9,696 nucleotides of DNA from Deltaproteobacteria bacterium UBA4427 (GTDB lineage: Bacteria > Myxococcota_A > UBA9160 > UBA4427): NCBI GenBank assembly GCA_002390675.1, contig DGPZ01000050.1:2455-12150 (forward strand), in the 5' to 3' direction. The notes under the pieces were generated by a model. That model worked only from the letters and a program-made list of their open reading frames with translations. It had not been told where the DNA came from and ran no database searches. The position numbers were made by a program, and so were the translations under genes. This document shows, piece by piece, positions 1 to 6,461 of this stretch (position 1 is the first letter of the stretch; every line of letters starts with the position of its first letter).

Positions 1-372
1 ACCCGCCTCAGCTCGCGATTCGAGTTTTCGATCCTACGTTCAGGCGGCGGCTATCTAACGCCTCATACGGACACGCCAAAGAAACGGATCACCCTCGTAT
101 TTTCGATGATTGGCGAAGACGAGTGGCGGCCGGAATACGGTGGGGCGACCGATATGAATCGTGCCCTGAATGAGGCTGATTCCTACAACTGGGAAAATCG
201 GCGCGTCGAATTCAGAGACGTTGAGACCCTCCACAGCTATGAATTTACGCCGAACCAATGCCTGGTCTTTGTGAAGACCTTCAATTCGCTTCATTCGGTT
301 CGGCCGATTCCCGAGACGCCATCGACCGCGACTCGCAAGACTTTGACGATCAACATCGAATCTGCACACTGA
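1..372 (+). CDS. 2OG-Fe(II) oxygenase, C-terminal part (5' end outside window)
   Basis: The frame is open from the first base to a TGA at 370-372, giving 123 codons of the C-terminal half of a larger protein. It carries the double-stranded beta-helix signature of Fe(II)/2-oxoglutarate dioxygenases of the prolyl-hydroxylase type. An HTD triad (His at 64-66, Asp at 70-72) follows a GGGYLTP stretch. A distal His lies at 292-294 within NSLHSVRP. An Arg at 334-336 in RKTLTINIE fits the residue that binds the 2-oxoglutarate carboxylate. The W..EYGG and F.PNQCLVF segments between them are also typical. Such enzymes hydroxylate proteins, amino acids or glycan-linked substrates using O2 and 2-oxoglutarate; the substrate cannot be read here. 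The gene converges on an FkbM methyltransferase. All expected ligands are present, so the visible part looks functional. Confidence 0.85.
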   Translation, partial: TRLSSRFEFSILRSGGGYLTPHTDTPKKRITLVFSMIGEDEWRPEYGGATDMNRALNEADSYNWENRRVEFRDVETLHSYEFTPNQCLVFVKTFNSLHSVRPIPETPSTATRKTLTINIESAH

Positions 373-377
373 AGCCC

Positions 378-420
378 GGCTTGAATCGCTCTAGCTCATT
401 CAGAAATAGAGCTTCAAGCC
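378..420. terminator. Bidirectional terminator-like inverted repeat
   Basis: In the 65-bp gap between two convergent genes, GGCTTGAA (378-385) pairs with TTCAAGCC (413-420). Inside it GCTCTA (388-393) pairs with TAGAGC (407-412). This gives a 14-bp stem with a 2-nt bulge and a 13-nt loop. No clear T-run follows on either strand, so it is called a terminator from position and symmetry rather than from a canonical U-tract. Confidence 0.55.
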
Positions 421-437
421 TTAGTCGCCGGTCTAAA

Positions 438-1280
438 CTAACGTAATGTTCTTGGCTCGTAGATTACGTTATGCGGTATTTCTTCAATAACAGCACCGCG
501 CTTCAACCGTTTGGTTCCAGCCATTGTCGCGTGGCGTTCCTTCAGATCCCAACCATGGTCGGCCATGAATTCGTCGATTTGGATATAATTGCTGGACTCC
601 ACTTCGACCTGGAGTGAGTCTGGCCGGTCGAGACCGCCGAGCAGCTTAGTTGCGCCCTCAAGAATGGCCAACTCGATCCCGTCGACGTCGATCTTGATAA
701 AATCGGGCGAGCGCATCGTTTTGTCGGCGATCAAAACATCGATCGAGCTCGCCGCCTTCAATTCGCTGGCGACCGGATTGTCTTCCAGCGTGATCGCATC
801 GCCGTTCTGCAACTGGTTATGCGACGAACCTGTTGCCCAGTCTCCATAGTTAAAATCGATGACCGAAGCTTCACGACTCAAGGCAATCGCTAAAACCGAA
901 ATCCGGTCCGAAAGCTGATTGAGCATGATGTTGTCCATGAGCGCGACAGCGTTCCTCAAATGAGGTTCAACCGCATAGATCTGTCCCTCTGAGCCCAAAT
1001 GAGGAGCTGCAAAGATCGAGTAGACACCGACGTTGGCCCCTATGTCCAGGAAAACGCGACCGGGCTTCGACTGCTCGCGCAGCCAACGAATCGTACCGGG
1101 CTCCTTGATAAGAAGCGTCGTCGCGCGCCTCAGGGTCAGTAGGTTGTCACAAATAAAGCTATAACGATCATCGCCGTCGACCACATCAATTTGAGTAGAG
1201 CCTGAGGGCGCGGTTACGACACGCTGCATCAGCTTCAAGAGTAGGCTCGGCTTGCCTCGACCGCTGGAACGAATCCGCAT
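438..1280 (-). CDS. FkbM family SAM-dependent methyltransferase
   Basis: A 280-residue protein with the class I methyltransferase fold of the FkbM family, which O-methylates sugars, polyketides and glycans. The SAM-binding motif I, FLDIGANVGVYS, spans about residues 77-88. The acidic ribose-binding residue is E105 in YAVEPH. The family motif FIKIDVDGIELAILEGA lies at about 194-210. The N-terminal 60 residues are less typical and may form a substrate-binding lid. The ATG at 1278-1280 is preceded by GAGG seven bases upstream. Length is normal for the family. It converges with a 2OG-Fe(II) oxygenase; both kinds of enzyme often modify cell-surface glycans, but that shared role is inferred. The acceptor is unknown. 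No signal peptide or membrane segment is visible, so it is probably cytoplasmic. Confidence 0.9.
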   Translation of the reverse strand: MRIRSSGRGKPSLLLKLMQRVVTAPSGSTQIDVVDGDDRYSFICDNLLTLRRATTLLIKEPGTIRWLREQSKPGRVFLDIGANVGVYSIFAAPHLGSEGQIYAVEPHLRNAVALMDNIMLNQLSDRISVLAIALSREASVIDFNYGDWATGSSHNQLQNGDAITLEDNPVASELKAASSIDVLIADKTMRSPDFIKIDVDGIELAILEGATKLLGGLDRPDSLQVEVESSNYIQIDEFMADHGWDLKERHATMAGTKRLKRGAVIEEIPHNVIYEPRTLR

Positions 1281-1349
1281 GATTGTGCCTCGATATTAAT
1301 TGTGAGCGAGCGGGCGATCAGCCCCAAATCGGGAACGGTCATTGCGCGC

Positions 1350-1372
1350 ACATCCCGCAATGTGTGGGATGT
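1350..1372. terminator. Hairpin downstream of the small minus-strand gene
   Basis: ACATCCC (1350-1356) and GGGATGT (1366-1372) form a 7-bp perfect stem with a 9-nt loop. It lies between the stop of the small unknown minus-strand gene and the start of the FkbM gene. It could end or attenuate transcription reading into fkbM. No T-run follows on the minus strand, so the call is weak. Confidence 0.3.
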
Positions 1373-1425
1373 TTGCTGGAAGACACGGGTTGGTTGAGCT
1401 CATCTTCGCGAGCCGTTCGTTAGTA

Positions 1426-1692
1426 TCAGCCGTCGCCACTTTTGAAGACCGTCTTGGTCGGATTCCGGCCCTGGCCTGGGCTCATACGCCCGCCTCCGCT
1501 GTCCTTGCCACCAGCATTGCCGACGTCGGAAACGATCTCAAGCTCGCCGGCTTCGATGAGAGCGACAATGGGCGGGTGTTCATCCGCCCTTGCGCCGATC
1601 TTGCCCTCCTTGCCCGGCCCCAGGAAAAGCCGCTTCCCGCCGGGAAGGCGCACACTCAGTGGTTTTTTCGCGATATTCTTGATTACCGGCAA
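1426..1692 (-). CDS. Small conserved-looking hypothetical protein, TTG start
   Basis: An 88-residue protein of unknown function. The proposed TTG start at 1690-1692 has a full AAGGAG eight to nine bases upstream, the main reason for preferring this strand over the overlapping plus-strand frame. The N-terminal two-thirds reads as a compact beta-rich domain: a basic start (PVIKNIAKKPLSVRLPGG), then LFLGPGKEGKI, then an acidic helix ending EAGELEIV. The pattern 'ligand-like strand, GPG turn, helix, EAGELEI' recalls small proteins found near phage-like or secretion-related loci in other genomes, but that is an impression, not an identification. The last 30 residues are Gly/Ser/Lys-rich and probably disordered. 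No signal peptide or membrane segment is seen. It precedes fkbM on the same strand, 145 bp away. Confidence 0.6.
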   Translation of the reverse strand: MPVIKNIAKKPLSVRLPGGKRLFLGPGKEGKIGARADEHPPIVALIEAGELEIVSDVGNAGGKDSGGGRMSPGQGRNPTKTVFKSGDG

Positions 1693-1994
1693 TACAGCAT
1701 CTCCTTAATACCAGTGTACATCCGCAACCCAGAATAGGGGAGCACAGGACTAAATTCGTGCGCAGGTATTGCCTGCGACGCACAAAGCTTGCCCTCCTGA
1801 GTCGACGAAAAGAAATTCGACGCGAAGCTGAGCAGACAGGAGGGTGCGCGCACAGGTGGGCGCGGGGTTGTCAAAGTAGCTCTCCACCTGAGCAGTAGGA
1901 GAATCAGGGAAGTCGGCGCACCTATCAATGCTTCTGGGCGTGTTCGATCACGGGACCTACCCTCTCGCCAGACATGAACGAAAAGGAGTTCTCC
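1693..1994. other. Gene-free region with three consecutive inverted repeats
   Basis: No convincing gene lies here. It separates the divergent small hypothetical gene and the nitrilase-family gene, so it should hold both promoters; I could not pick a good -35/-10 pair for either. Three inverted repeats follow one another. First, CGCAGG (1761-1766) pairs with CCTGCG (1772-1777). Second, CCCTCCTG (1792-1799) pairs with CAGGAGGG (1837-1844), with GTCGA (1801-1805) and TCGAC (1817-1821) nested inside. Third, CAGGTGG (1853-1859) pairs with CCACCTG (1884-1890). A direct repeat, CTGAGCAG then AGGAG, occurs at 1828-1842 and 1888-1901. Confidence 0.55.
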
Positions 1995-2963
1995 ATGATT
2001 CCCGAACGCTTTGCCGGCTACGAAAAGTTCGTGACTTTAGGCGCCGTCAACTTCACGTGTATTCCTGGCGACAAGGCCGCCAACCTCGCGAAGATCGAGA
2101 CGAATATGCGCGAGGCAGCTGCGCAGGGCGTGAATATCCTCGCCTTCCCCGAAGAAGCGCTCACGGGCTGCGGTGGCTGCGCGCCCTGTCGGGAGGGCGC
2201 AGAACATTGCGAATACCATTCGGATTTGGCCGAGACCGTGCCCGGGCCGTCCACCGAGCGCGTGGCAGAACTCGCGAAAGAACTCGACATCTACGTCGCC
2301 TTCGGCATGGTCGAGCGGGACTCGGATGACCCATCGATCCTCTACAACGCCTCCGCCTTCATCGGTCCTGAAGGCATTCAGGGGACGTACCGAAAAATTC
2401 ATCTAGGAGCACTTCCGTGGGTCACCGAAGGCATAACATTCAAGCCCGGCAAGTCGATTCCAGTTTTCGAAACCCGCTTCGGACCTGTCGGCGTCATCAT
2501 CTGTTACGACTTTTGGTTCAACCCCGAACCGACGCGCATCATGGCGCTCAAGGGTGCTCGAGTCATCCTCAACACCTGCGCCTCCTTCGACGGTCCCCAT
2601 AAGCGCGACAACATGGTCGCAGTGACCTGTACACGAGCGCAGGAAAACTGCGTGTACACCGTCAGCGCCAACCAGGTCGCGGGCGGACCGCAAGCAGAAA
2701 GCTATGCGGCGGGAGCAGTGGAAGAAAAGCGAAGCGGGAATTTCGCGGGCAATAGCGTGATCGCCGGGCCGGATTTCCCCTCTTTCGCCCGCCCCTACGC
2801 CGTAGCCGACCAAAATGAGCAGCTGATTTCCTCGACGGTCAGCTTTGAGAAACTGCACCGCTGGGAATCGATCTTCCCCTGGCGCGACTGGCGCGCCAAC
2901 CGCCTCTCTGAAACCTCACAACTCATCGCAGACGAATTCGAAAAGTTAGTCCACGGCCCCTAA
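1995..2963 (+). CDS. Carbon-nitrogen hydrolase (nitrilase superfamily) with Cys-rich insert
   Basis: A 322-residue cytoplasmic enzyme of the nitrilase/amidase superfamily, which cleaves non-peptide C-N bonds in amides, nitriles or carbamoyl compounds. The Glu-Lys-Cys triad is complete: E53 in LAFPEE, K134 in TYRKIHLG, and C170 in GVIICYDFWF. Unusually, four cysteines (C59, C62, C65, C72) with H71 and H75 follow the catalytic Glu, where most relatives have a short loop; they could bind metal or form disulfides. An ATG 21 bases upstream at 1974 is in frame, but AAAAGGAG at 1981-1988 lies six bases before the ATG at 1995, which fixes the start there. A nitroreductase gene follows 100 bp downstream on the same strand. 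The exact substrate (aliphatic amide, nitrile or N-carbamoyl compound) cannot be told from sequence. Confidence 0.88.
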   Translation: MIPERFAGYEKFVTLGAVNFTCIPGDKAANLAKIETNMREAAAQGVNILAFPEEALTGCGGCAPCREGAEHCEYHSDLAETVPGPSTERVAELAKELDIYVAFGMVERDSDDPSILYNASAFIGPEGIQGTYRKIHLGALPWVTEGITFKPGKSIPVFETRFGPVGVIICYDFWFNPEPTRIMALKGARVILNTCASFDGPHKRDNMVAVTCTRAQENCVYTVSANQVAGGPQAESYAAGAVEEKRSGNFAGNSVIAGPDFPSFARPYAVADQNEQLISSTVSFEKLHRWESIFPWRDWRANRLSETSQLIADEFEKLVHGP

Positions 2964-3001
2964 AAGGCGGCACGCTATCTGGCAGATTTGAAGCCAAGCA
3001 G

Positions 3002-3024
3002 GCCTCGAAACCGTCGTGCGAGGC
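3002..3024 (+). other. Weak hairpin between nitrilase and nitroreductase genes
   Basis: GCCTCG (3002-3007) and CGAGGC (3019-3024) can form a 6-bp stem with an 11-nt loop. It lies in the 100-bp spacer, and no T-run follows. It may stabilise an upstream message or attenuate readthrough, or it may be chance. Confidence 0.25.
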
Positions 3025-3063
3025 GTTATTCACGTTGGAAAGAAGAGATAAAGGAGTGATTCC

Positions 3064-3714
3064 GTGTCCGAAACTGATTTCGATCTCACCACCGTCGACC
3101 GACTCTTGTCGACTACCCGTGCTGTCCGACGTCGTCTAGACCTCGACCGCCCAGTCTCACGCGAACTCATCCTCGATTGTATCCGGCTGTCACAGCAGGC
3201 ACCGACCGCCACTAATATGCAGACCTGGCGTTGGATCATTCTCGATGATCCGGGCAAACGGAAGGAGATGGGCGAACTTTACGGCCGGGGCATTCCGTTG
3301 ATCAAAGAGGCCGCGCGCAAGGCCCAGGACGATCAGACCCGGCGCGTCTACGAGCACGCACAAGAATTTGCGGAACGATTAAGCGAAGTGCCGGTCCATG
3401 TCATCCCCTGCGTCGAGGGCGGCCTCGACGCCACGTCCGAGGAAGCGGGATACGCCGCCACGGTCAGCTTCTATGGTTCAATCTTTCCAGCGATCTGGAG
3501 CTTTCAGCTTGCGCTCCGAAGCCGAGGGCTGGGATCAGTGCTGACGACGCTGCATCTCACGTACCAAGAGGAGTCACGCGCCATCCTCGGCTTGCCCGAC
3601 GATGTGGCTCAGATCGCCCTAATCCCAGTCGCCTACACCCGCGGCCTCAACTTCAAGCCGACACAGCGCCCCCCCGCCGAATCGATCACCCACTTCAACG
3701 GATGGAACGCCTGA
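3064..3714 (+). CDS. Nitroreductase-family FMN oxidoreductase
   Basis: A 216-residue flavoprotein of the nitroreductase superfamily, which passes electrons from NAD(P)H through FMN to nitro compounds, quinones, enones or similar acceptors. The N-terminal TTRAVRRRLD (residues 17-26) supplies the Arg cluster that grips FMN phosphate. APTATNMQTW (46-55) matches the usual SPSGxNxQPW element. GLGSVLTTLH at about 155-165 matches the conserved C-terminal FMN loop, and AQIALIPVAY is the expected late strand. The start is GTG at 3064, with AAGGAG at 3051-3056 seven bases upstream. Family members usually form homodimers. It may share a transcript with the nitrilase-family gene, which would suggest a joint pathway for a nitrogen-containing compound; that link is inference. 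Confidence 0.85.
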   Translation: MSETDFDLTTVDRLLSTTRAVRRRLDLDRPVSRELILDCIRLSQQAPTATNMQTWRWIILDDPGKRKEMGELYGRGIPLIKEAARKAQDDQTRRVYEHAQEFAERLSEVPVHVIPCVEGGLDATSEEAGYAATVSFYGSIFPAIWSFQLALRSRGLGSVLTTLHLTYQEESRAILGLPDDVAQIALIPVAYTRGLNFKPTQRPPAESITHFNGWNA

Positions 3715-3774
3715 CGACGACCTTGTTTCGCGCCGCCCTGTCATGGCTCGAAGAAAAGACACACGCGGTCCGAC

Positions 3775-3936
3775 CTATTCGTCCTCGTCCGGCGCGTGGG
3801 TCGGTGTAATCCCTTCCAACGCGTATTCGAACTTCCCCTGCTCTGCGAGGACGAAGAATTCGGGACCGAACGGATTGCCTCCGCGAAGCGTCATCAAGCC
3901 GCGCTGAATCGTCCCATCCTTCGGTGCTAGTACTCA
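3775..3936 (-). pseudogene. Probable C-terminal gene remnant, unknown family
   Basis: On the minus strand one frame between TGA (3934-3936) and TAG (3775-3777) encodes about 52 residues that look like a real protein tail: TIQRGLMTLRGGNPFGPEFF, then VLAEQGKFEYALEGITPT and an acidic end, HAPDEDE. GC content at third codon positions is roughly two-thirds, like neighbouring genes. It has no ribosome binding site. The adjoining frame just upstream continues without a stop, so a one-base shift near 3930 could join them. The best reading is a decayed gene 3' end. A very small intact gene starting at the internal ATG near 3892-3894 is possible but less likely. The family is not recognised. Confidence 0.4.
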
Positions 3937-3957
3937 CGCTCTTGCCAAATAATGCCC

Positions 3958-3988
3958 GGCGGATCTCCGCGTCTCCGTGGTTCAGCAA
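3958..3988. repeat. Short tandem motif TCTCCGCG/TCTCCGTG, dispersed-repeat-like
   Basis: TCTCCGCG (3964-3971) is followed directly by TCTCCGTG (3972-3979), and GCGGA TC TCCGC forms a near-palindrome over its left side. Read on the minus strand, the unit is AACCACGGAGACGCGGAGA. Such 'ACGGAGA/CGCGGAGA' units recur as intergenic dispersed repeats in many environmental bacterial genomes. Only one copy is visible here, so its dispersed nature is not shown. Confidence 0.4.
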
Positions 3989-4080
3989 CGGATCGACCCT
4001 CGTTATTTATGACAAAGCATTTTTTCTATACCTATCCGCTGAACTTCTGGGTTCGGCACACGGTGAAGCCTGGCATCGAC

Positions 4081-4086
4081 TATACT
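4081..4086 (+). promoter_or_regulatory. -10-like TATACT giving a near-leaderless ABC message
   Basis: TATACT ends 11 bases before the ATG of the ABC ATPase gene. A transcript from it would start near 4093, leaving a leader of about five bases. The region just before the ATG has no Shine-Dalgarno, and an in-frame TAA sits directly upstream. The hexamer 17 bases upstream (ACACGG) is a poor -35, so the promoter is tentative. Confidence 0.4.
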
Positions 4087-4097
4087 CGGCCGCCTAA

Positions 4098-4802
4098 ATG
4101 CTATCTCTTACGAACGTTACGAAACGCTATACGAGTCGGACCGCCCTGTCCGGGATCAGCCTCGAGGTCGAGGCCGGCTCGACGGTCGGTCTGCTAGGCC
4201 CCAATGGTGCGGGTAAGACCACAATCCTCCGCTTACTGCTCGGCTTTACCCAGCCCACCTCCGGAAGCGTTCTCGTCAGAGGTCTCGAGCCCAGCGATCC
4301 CGAATCACGCCGCGGGCTTGGCTACCTCCCAGAACGAATGATCCTGCCCGAGAGGATGACCGTGCGTGGACTACTGCATCTGCACGCGGACCTCGCCGGG
4401 ATTGACCGGGGAGACCACGTTCGACATGCCGACGAGGCAATGGAACAGGTCGGGATCGGCGATCGCGCAGAAGATGGCATAGGAACCCTGTCGAAGGGCC
4501 TGCGGCAGCGCGTCGGTTTCGCGCAAGCCTTTCTAGGAAACCCCGGACTCTTACTCCTAGACGAACCGACGTCAGGGCTCGACCCGATCGGAATGCGGGA
4601 CGCCCGCGAGTGGATCGCCGCGCTGCGCGATCGCGGCGCGACGGTGCTTGTCAGCTCGCACGTTCTTTCGGAAGTGGAACGGGTTTGCGACAAGGTCGCG
4701 ATCCTAAACGAGGGACACGTCGTCGCTACCGGAAGTCTCCCGGAACTCGTCGGCGATAGCGAAACTCTCGAAGACGCGTTCGTTAGGTTGGTACAGAAAT
4801 GA
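4098..4802 (+). CDS. ABC transporter ATP-binding protein (ABC-2 / NosF-like)
   Basis: A 234-residue nucleotide-binding subunit that powers an ABC-2 type exporter. Walker A is GPNGAGKTT (34-42), the signature motif is LSKGLRQRVG (131-140), Walker B is LLLLDEP (151-157), the D-loop is SGLD (159-162), and the switch His is H188 in SSHVLSE. The Q-loop region reads GYLPERMIL (75-83), with Pro-Glu where Gln is usual; this is also seen in the NosF/CcmA-like branch and need not mean inactivity. The ATG at 4098 immediately follows an in-frame TAA and has no ribosome binding site, yet MLSLTNVTKRY is a normal family N-terminus. Its stop overlaps the permease start as ATGA, so the two are translationally coupled. 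The transported substrate is unknown. Confidence 0.93.
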   Translation: MLSLTNVTKRYTSRTALSGISLEVEAGSTVGLLGPNGAGKTTILRLLLGFTQPTSGSVLVRGLEPSDPESRRGLGYLPERMILPERMTVRGLLHLHADLAGIDRGDHVRHADEAMEQVGIGDRAEDGIGTLSKGLRQRVGFAQAFLGNPGLLLLDEPTSGLDPIGMRDAREWIAALRDRGATVLVSSHVLSEVERVCDKVAILNEGHVVATGSLPELVGDSETLEDAFVRLVQK

Positions 4803-5596
4803 GAGCATTCACGGCACTCTCAAAGGAGGCACTGCTCGACGCCATCAGGCGGCGGATAGTTGCGGCAGTGATCCTGCTCTGTCTCTTTTCGCTGATGGCA
4901 ATCGACGGTTTCACCTCCTGTGCCGGCAATGTCTCCCTCAACGGCGAGGATGTGCAACTCGCCGAAATGGCCGGGGCGAGCGGCGCCATACTTTTCGTCG
5001 CACTGGGCCTTTGGATCGCCGTGCTCGCCGCCATCCTCGCCTCGGACCATCTTCAACAGACGCTTGAAGACGGCTCGGCCAACCTATCACTGGCGCGCCC
5101 TCTCTCACGTAACACCTTCGCCCTCGCGCGGCTTACCGGAGTGCTTGCGGTGGCTTTACTGACCGGTGCTGTGTTGTTAGGTAGCGCAGCTGGCCTGCTC
5201 AACTTGCGAAGCGGCCTGGCCCTTGGGCCAGCTCTGATTGCCGGTGCGCACGTTGGGGTCGCCGCCTTCGTCTGCGCGACCTTCTCAATGACACTCTCTC
5301 TCTGGCTTCCGCGACTCGCGACAATGCTCACGATGCTTGGCTTCATCGCCACCATGGCGACGGCCAACTTGATGTCCTTCGTACCGAGAGAAGAGCCTTG
5401 GACGGGCTCACTCGCCCTACTCGATCGCCTCGGTCCGCCGCTTGCGAAAGCACCGATCGCGGCACTCGCGAACTGGATGCCAGTCGCAGAGACTGGACTC
5501 AACCCTGTGCTCAGCGGCGCTGCGCTTTGGATCTGGGCCGGACTGGGCTGCGCGGCGTTATTAATCAGCTTCAGACGGGTCGAGCTCGGTCGCTAA
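4799..5596 (+). CDS. ABC-2 type permease (NosY-like)
   Basis: A 265-residue integral membrane protein, the transmembrane partner of the ATPase encoded just upstream (4-bp ATGA overlap). Six hydrophobic segments are visible at roughly residues 20-38, 62-81, 112-134, 142-166, 168-192 and 238-258. A polar segment, LEDGSANLSLARPLSR (89-104), between the second and third helices matches the 'EEGTLELLLSRPVSR' pattern of ABC-2 permeases and probably contacts the ATPase. An outside loop after the first helix contains a Cys and acidic residues (39-58). One permease gene suggests a homodimer. No periplasmic-binding or NosD-like gene lies nearby, so neither copper-site assembly nor any other substrate can be assigned. 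Confidence 0.85.
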   Translation: MRAFTALSKEALLDAIRRRIVAAVILLCLFSLMAIDGFTSCAGNVSLNGEDVQLAEMAGASGAILFVALGLWIAVLAAILASDHLQQTLEDGSANLSLARPLSRNTFALARLTGVLAVALLTGAVLLGSAAGLLNLRSGLALGPALIAGAHVGVAAFVCATFSMTLSLWLPRLATMLTMLGFIATMATANLMSFVPREEPWTGSLALLDRLGPPLAKAPIAALANWMPVAETGLNPVLSGAALWIWAGLGCAALLISFRRVELGR

Positions 5597-5778
5597 AGCC
5601 CAATGTCGTGCTGAACCGTGAGCATGATGCAACTAGTTGACCGTGTTCGGTGCGGCACTCTTCGGACGCCACGCATGCAGGGGGCGGCGGGAGCGAAAAA
5701 GACCCCGTCGAAGCGCAATATGGCGGCGGTGATTAGGTTGAGTCTGTCGCTCGTGATTTGATTGCCCTGCCGGGTTCG

Positions 5779-6423
5779 TTACCGGGCTCGTTCCTCGAGA
5801 AGCGCCTTCGTTTCGGCCGAAACCGGAGCTCCGAGAATCGCCGTCACGAGATCGATGAGGTGACTGGCGAAGAGTCGGTCGTCCTTGCGTCTCGGATTTT
5901 CGGCGCGGCGTGCGAGCTCGACGAAGGTAATGCGTGCCGCGGTGAAGCGGGCGTGAAGAGGGGCGACCGCGATGGGCGACATCTCGGGGACGACCATCGT
6001 GCGCCAGCGATGCATGCTCTTGGAGCTGCTCACGAGTTCGACCGGGTCGACCCGGGGCCGATAGTTGTTGACGAGCTGCGCCACGATGCGTAGGTAGGCG
6101 CGGCCCCCGTCGCGATCCGAGAGCTTCGCGGCGGAGGGCAGCACCAGAGCGGACGCGAAACTGTAGAGGTCGCGATCATCCTTCTTCTCCATCACGTCGA
6201 GCATTTCGTTGCGGCTCTCATCCACCATCCGCTCGTGCTTTTCCAGGATGGCGAGAAGCAGGCCCTGTCGGTCACCGAAATGATATTGGAGCGCGGTGGC
6301 GTTGCGCTGGTCCGCCTCCCGATTGATCTCTCGCAGGGAAACCGCGTCAACGCCGCGATCTGCGAAGAGGCTTTCTGCGGCGCGGATGAGCTGAGCGCGG
6401 GTGTTGTCCGCGTTGCGAGGCAT
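5779..6423 (-). CDS. TetR/AcrR family transcriptional regulator
   Basis: A 214-residue repressor with a typical TetR N-terminal DNA-binding domain. The helix ADNTRAQLIRAAESLFADRG is followed by the helix-turn-helix VSLREINREADQRNATALQ and the YHFGDRQGLLLAIL element. The C-terminal 150 residues form the helical ligand-binding and dimer domain, which is variable and gives no ligand. An in-frame ATG exists 45 bases upstream (6466-6468), but only the ATG at 6421-6423 has a ribosome binding site (GGGAG, seven bases before), and the family motif begins soon after it. The gene is divergent from the acyl-CoA dehydrogenase with 134 bp between starts, so it probably controls that gene and itself in response to an acyl-CoA or related metabolite (inference). 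Confidence 0.9.
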   Translation of the reverse strand: MPRNADNTRAQLIRAAESLFADRGVDAVSLREINREADQRNATALQYHFGDRQGLLLAILEKHERMVDESRNEMLDVMEKKDDRDLYSFASALVLPSAAKLSDRDGGRAYLRIVAQLVNNYRPRVDPVELVSSSKSMHRWRTMVVPEMSPIAVAPLHARFTAARITFVELARRAENPRRKDDRLFASHLIDLVTAILGAPVSAETKALLEERAR

Positions 6424-6461
6424 GCGATATCTCCCGGGGCTGGCGTCTGCCCCTCCGGACG

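Larger units (their letters stand above)
3715..4097. other. 383-bp region with a gene remnant and repeat-like motif
   Basis: Between the nitroreductase and the ABC operon no intact gene is supported. The left half contains a short minus-strand coding-like stretch (3775-3936), described separately. Around 3958-3988 lies an 8-bp tandem motif. The right end (4008-4097) is AT-richer, with a T-run at 4019-4025, and leads into a -10-like TATACT at 4081-4086 just before the ABC ATPase gene. Longer open frames across this region on either strand lack start signals and protein-like composition. Confidence 0.5.

Noticed and set aside
1342..1737. 131-codon plus-strand open frame
   Set aside because: It runs opposite the small minus-strand gene, which has a strong ribosome binding site and better protein character. 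This frame has no ribosome binding site and low-complexity composition.
1683..1928. 81-codon minus-strand open frame across the hairpin region
   Set aside because: No ribosome binding site or recognisable motif, overlaps the small gene start, and covers the inverted repeats; likely chance.
1974..1994. Upstream ATG for the nitrilase-family gene
   Set aside because: The strong AAAAGGAG lies inside this extension and is placed correctly for the ATG at 1995.
3695..3988. 97-codon minus-strand open frame
   Set aside because: Arg-rich shadow-like composition, TTG start without a good ribosome binding site, overlaps the nitroreductase end. The neighbouring frame gives the better protein-like stretch.
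3952..4197. 81-codon plus-strand open frame before the ABC gene
   Set aside because: Runs into the ABC ATPase in another frame and has no ribosome binding site or motif.
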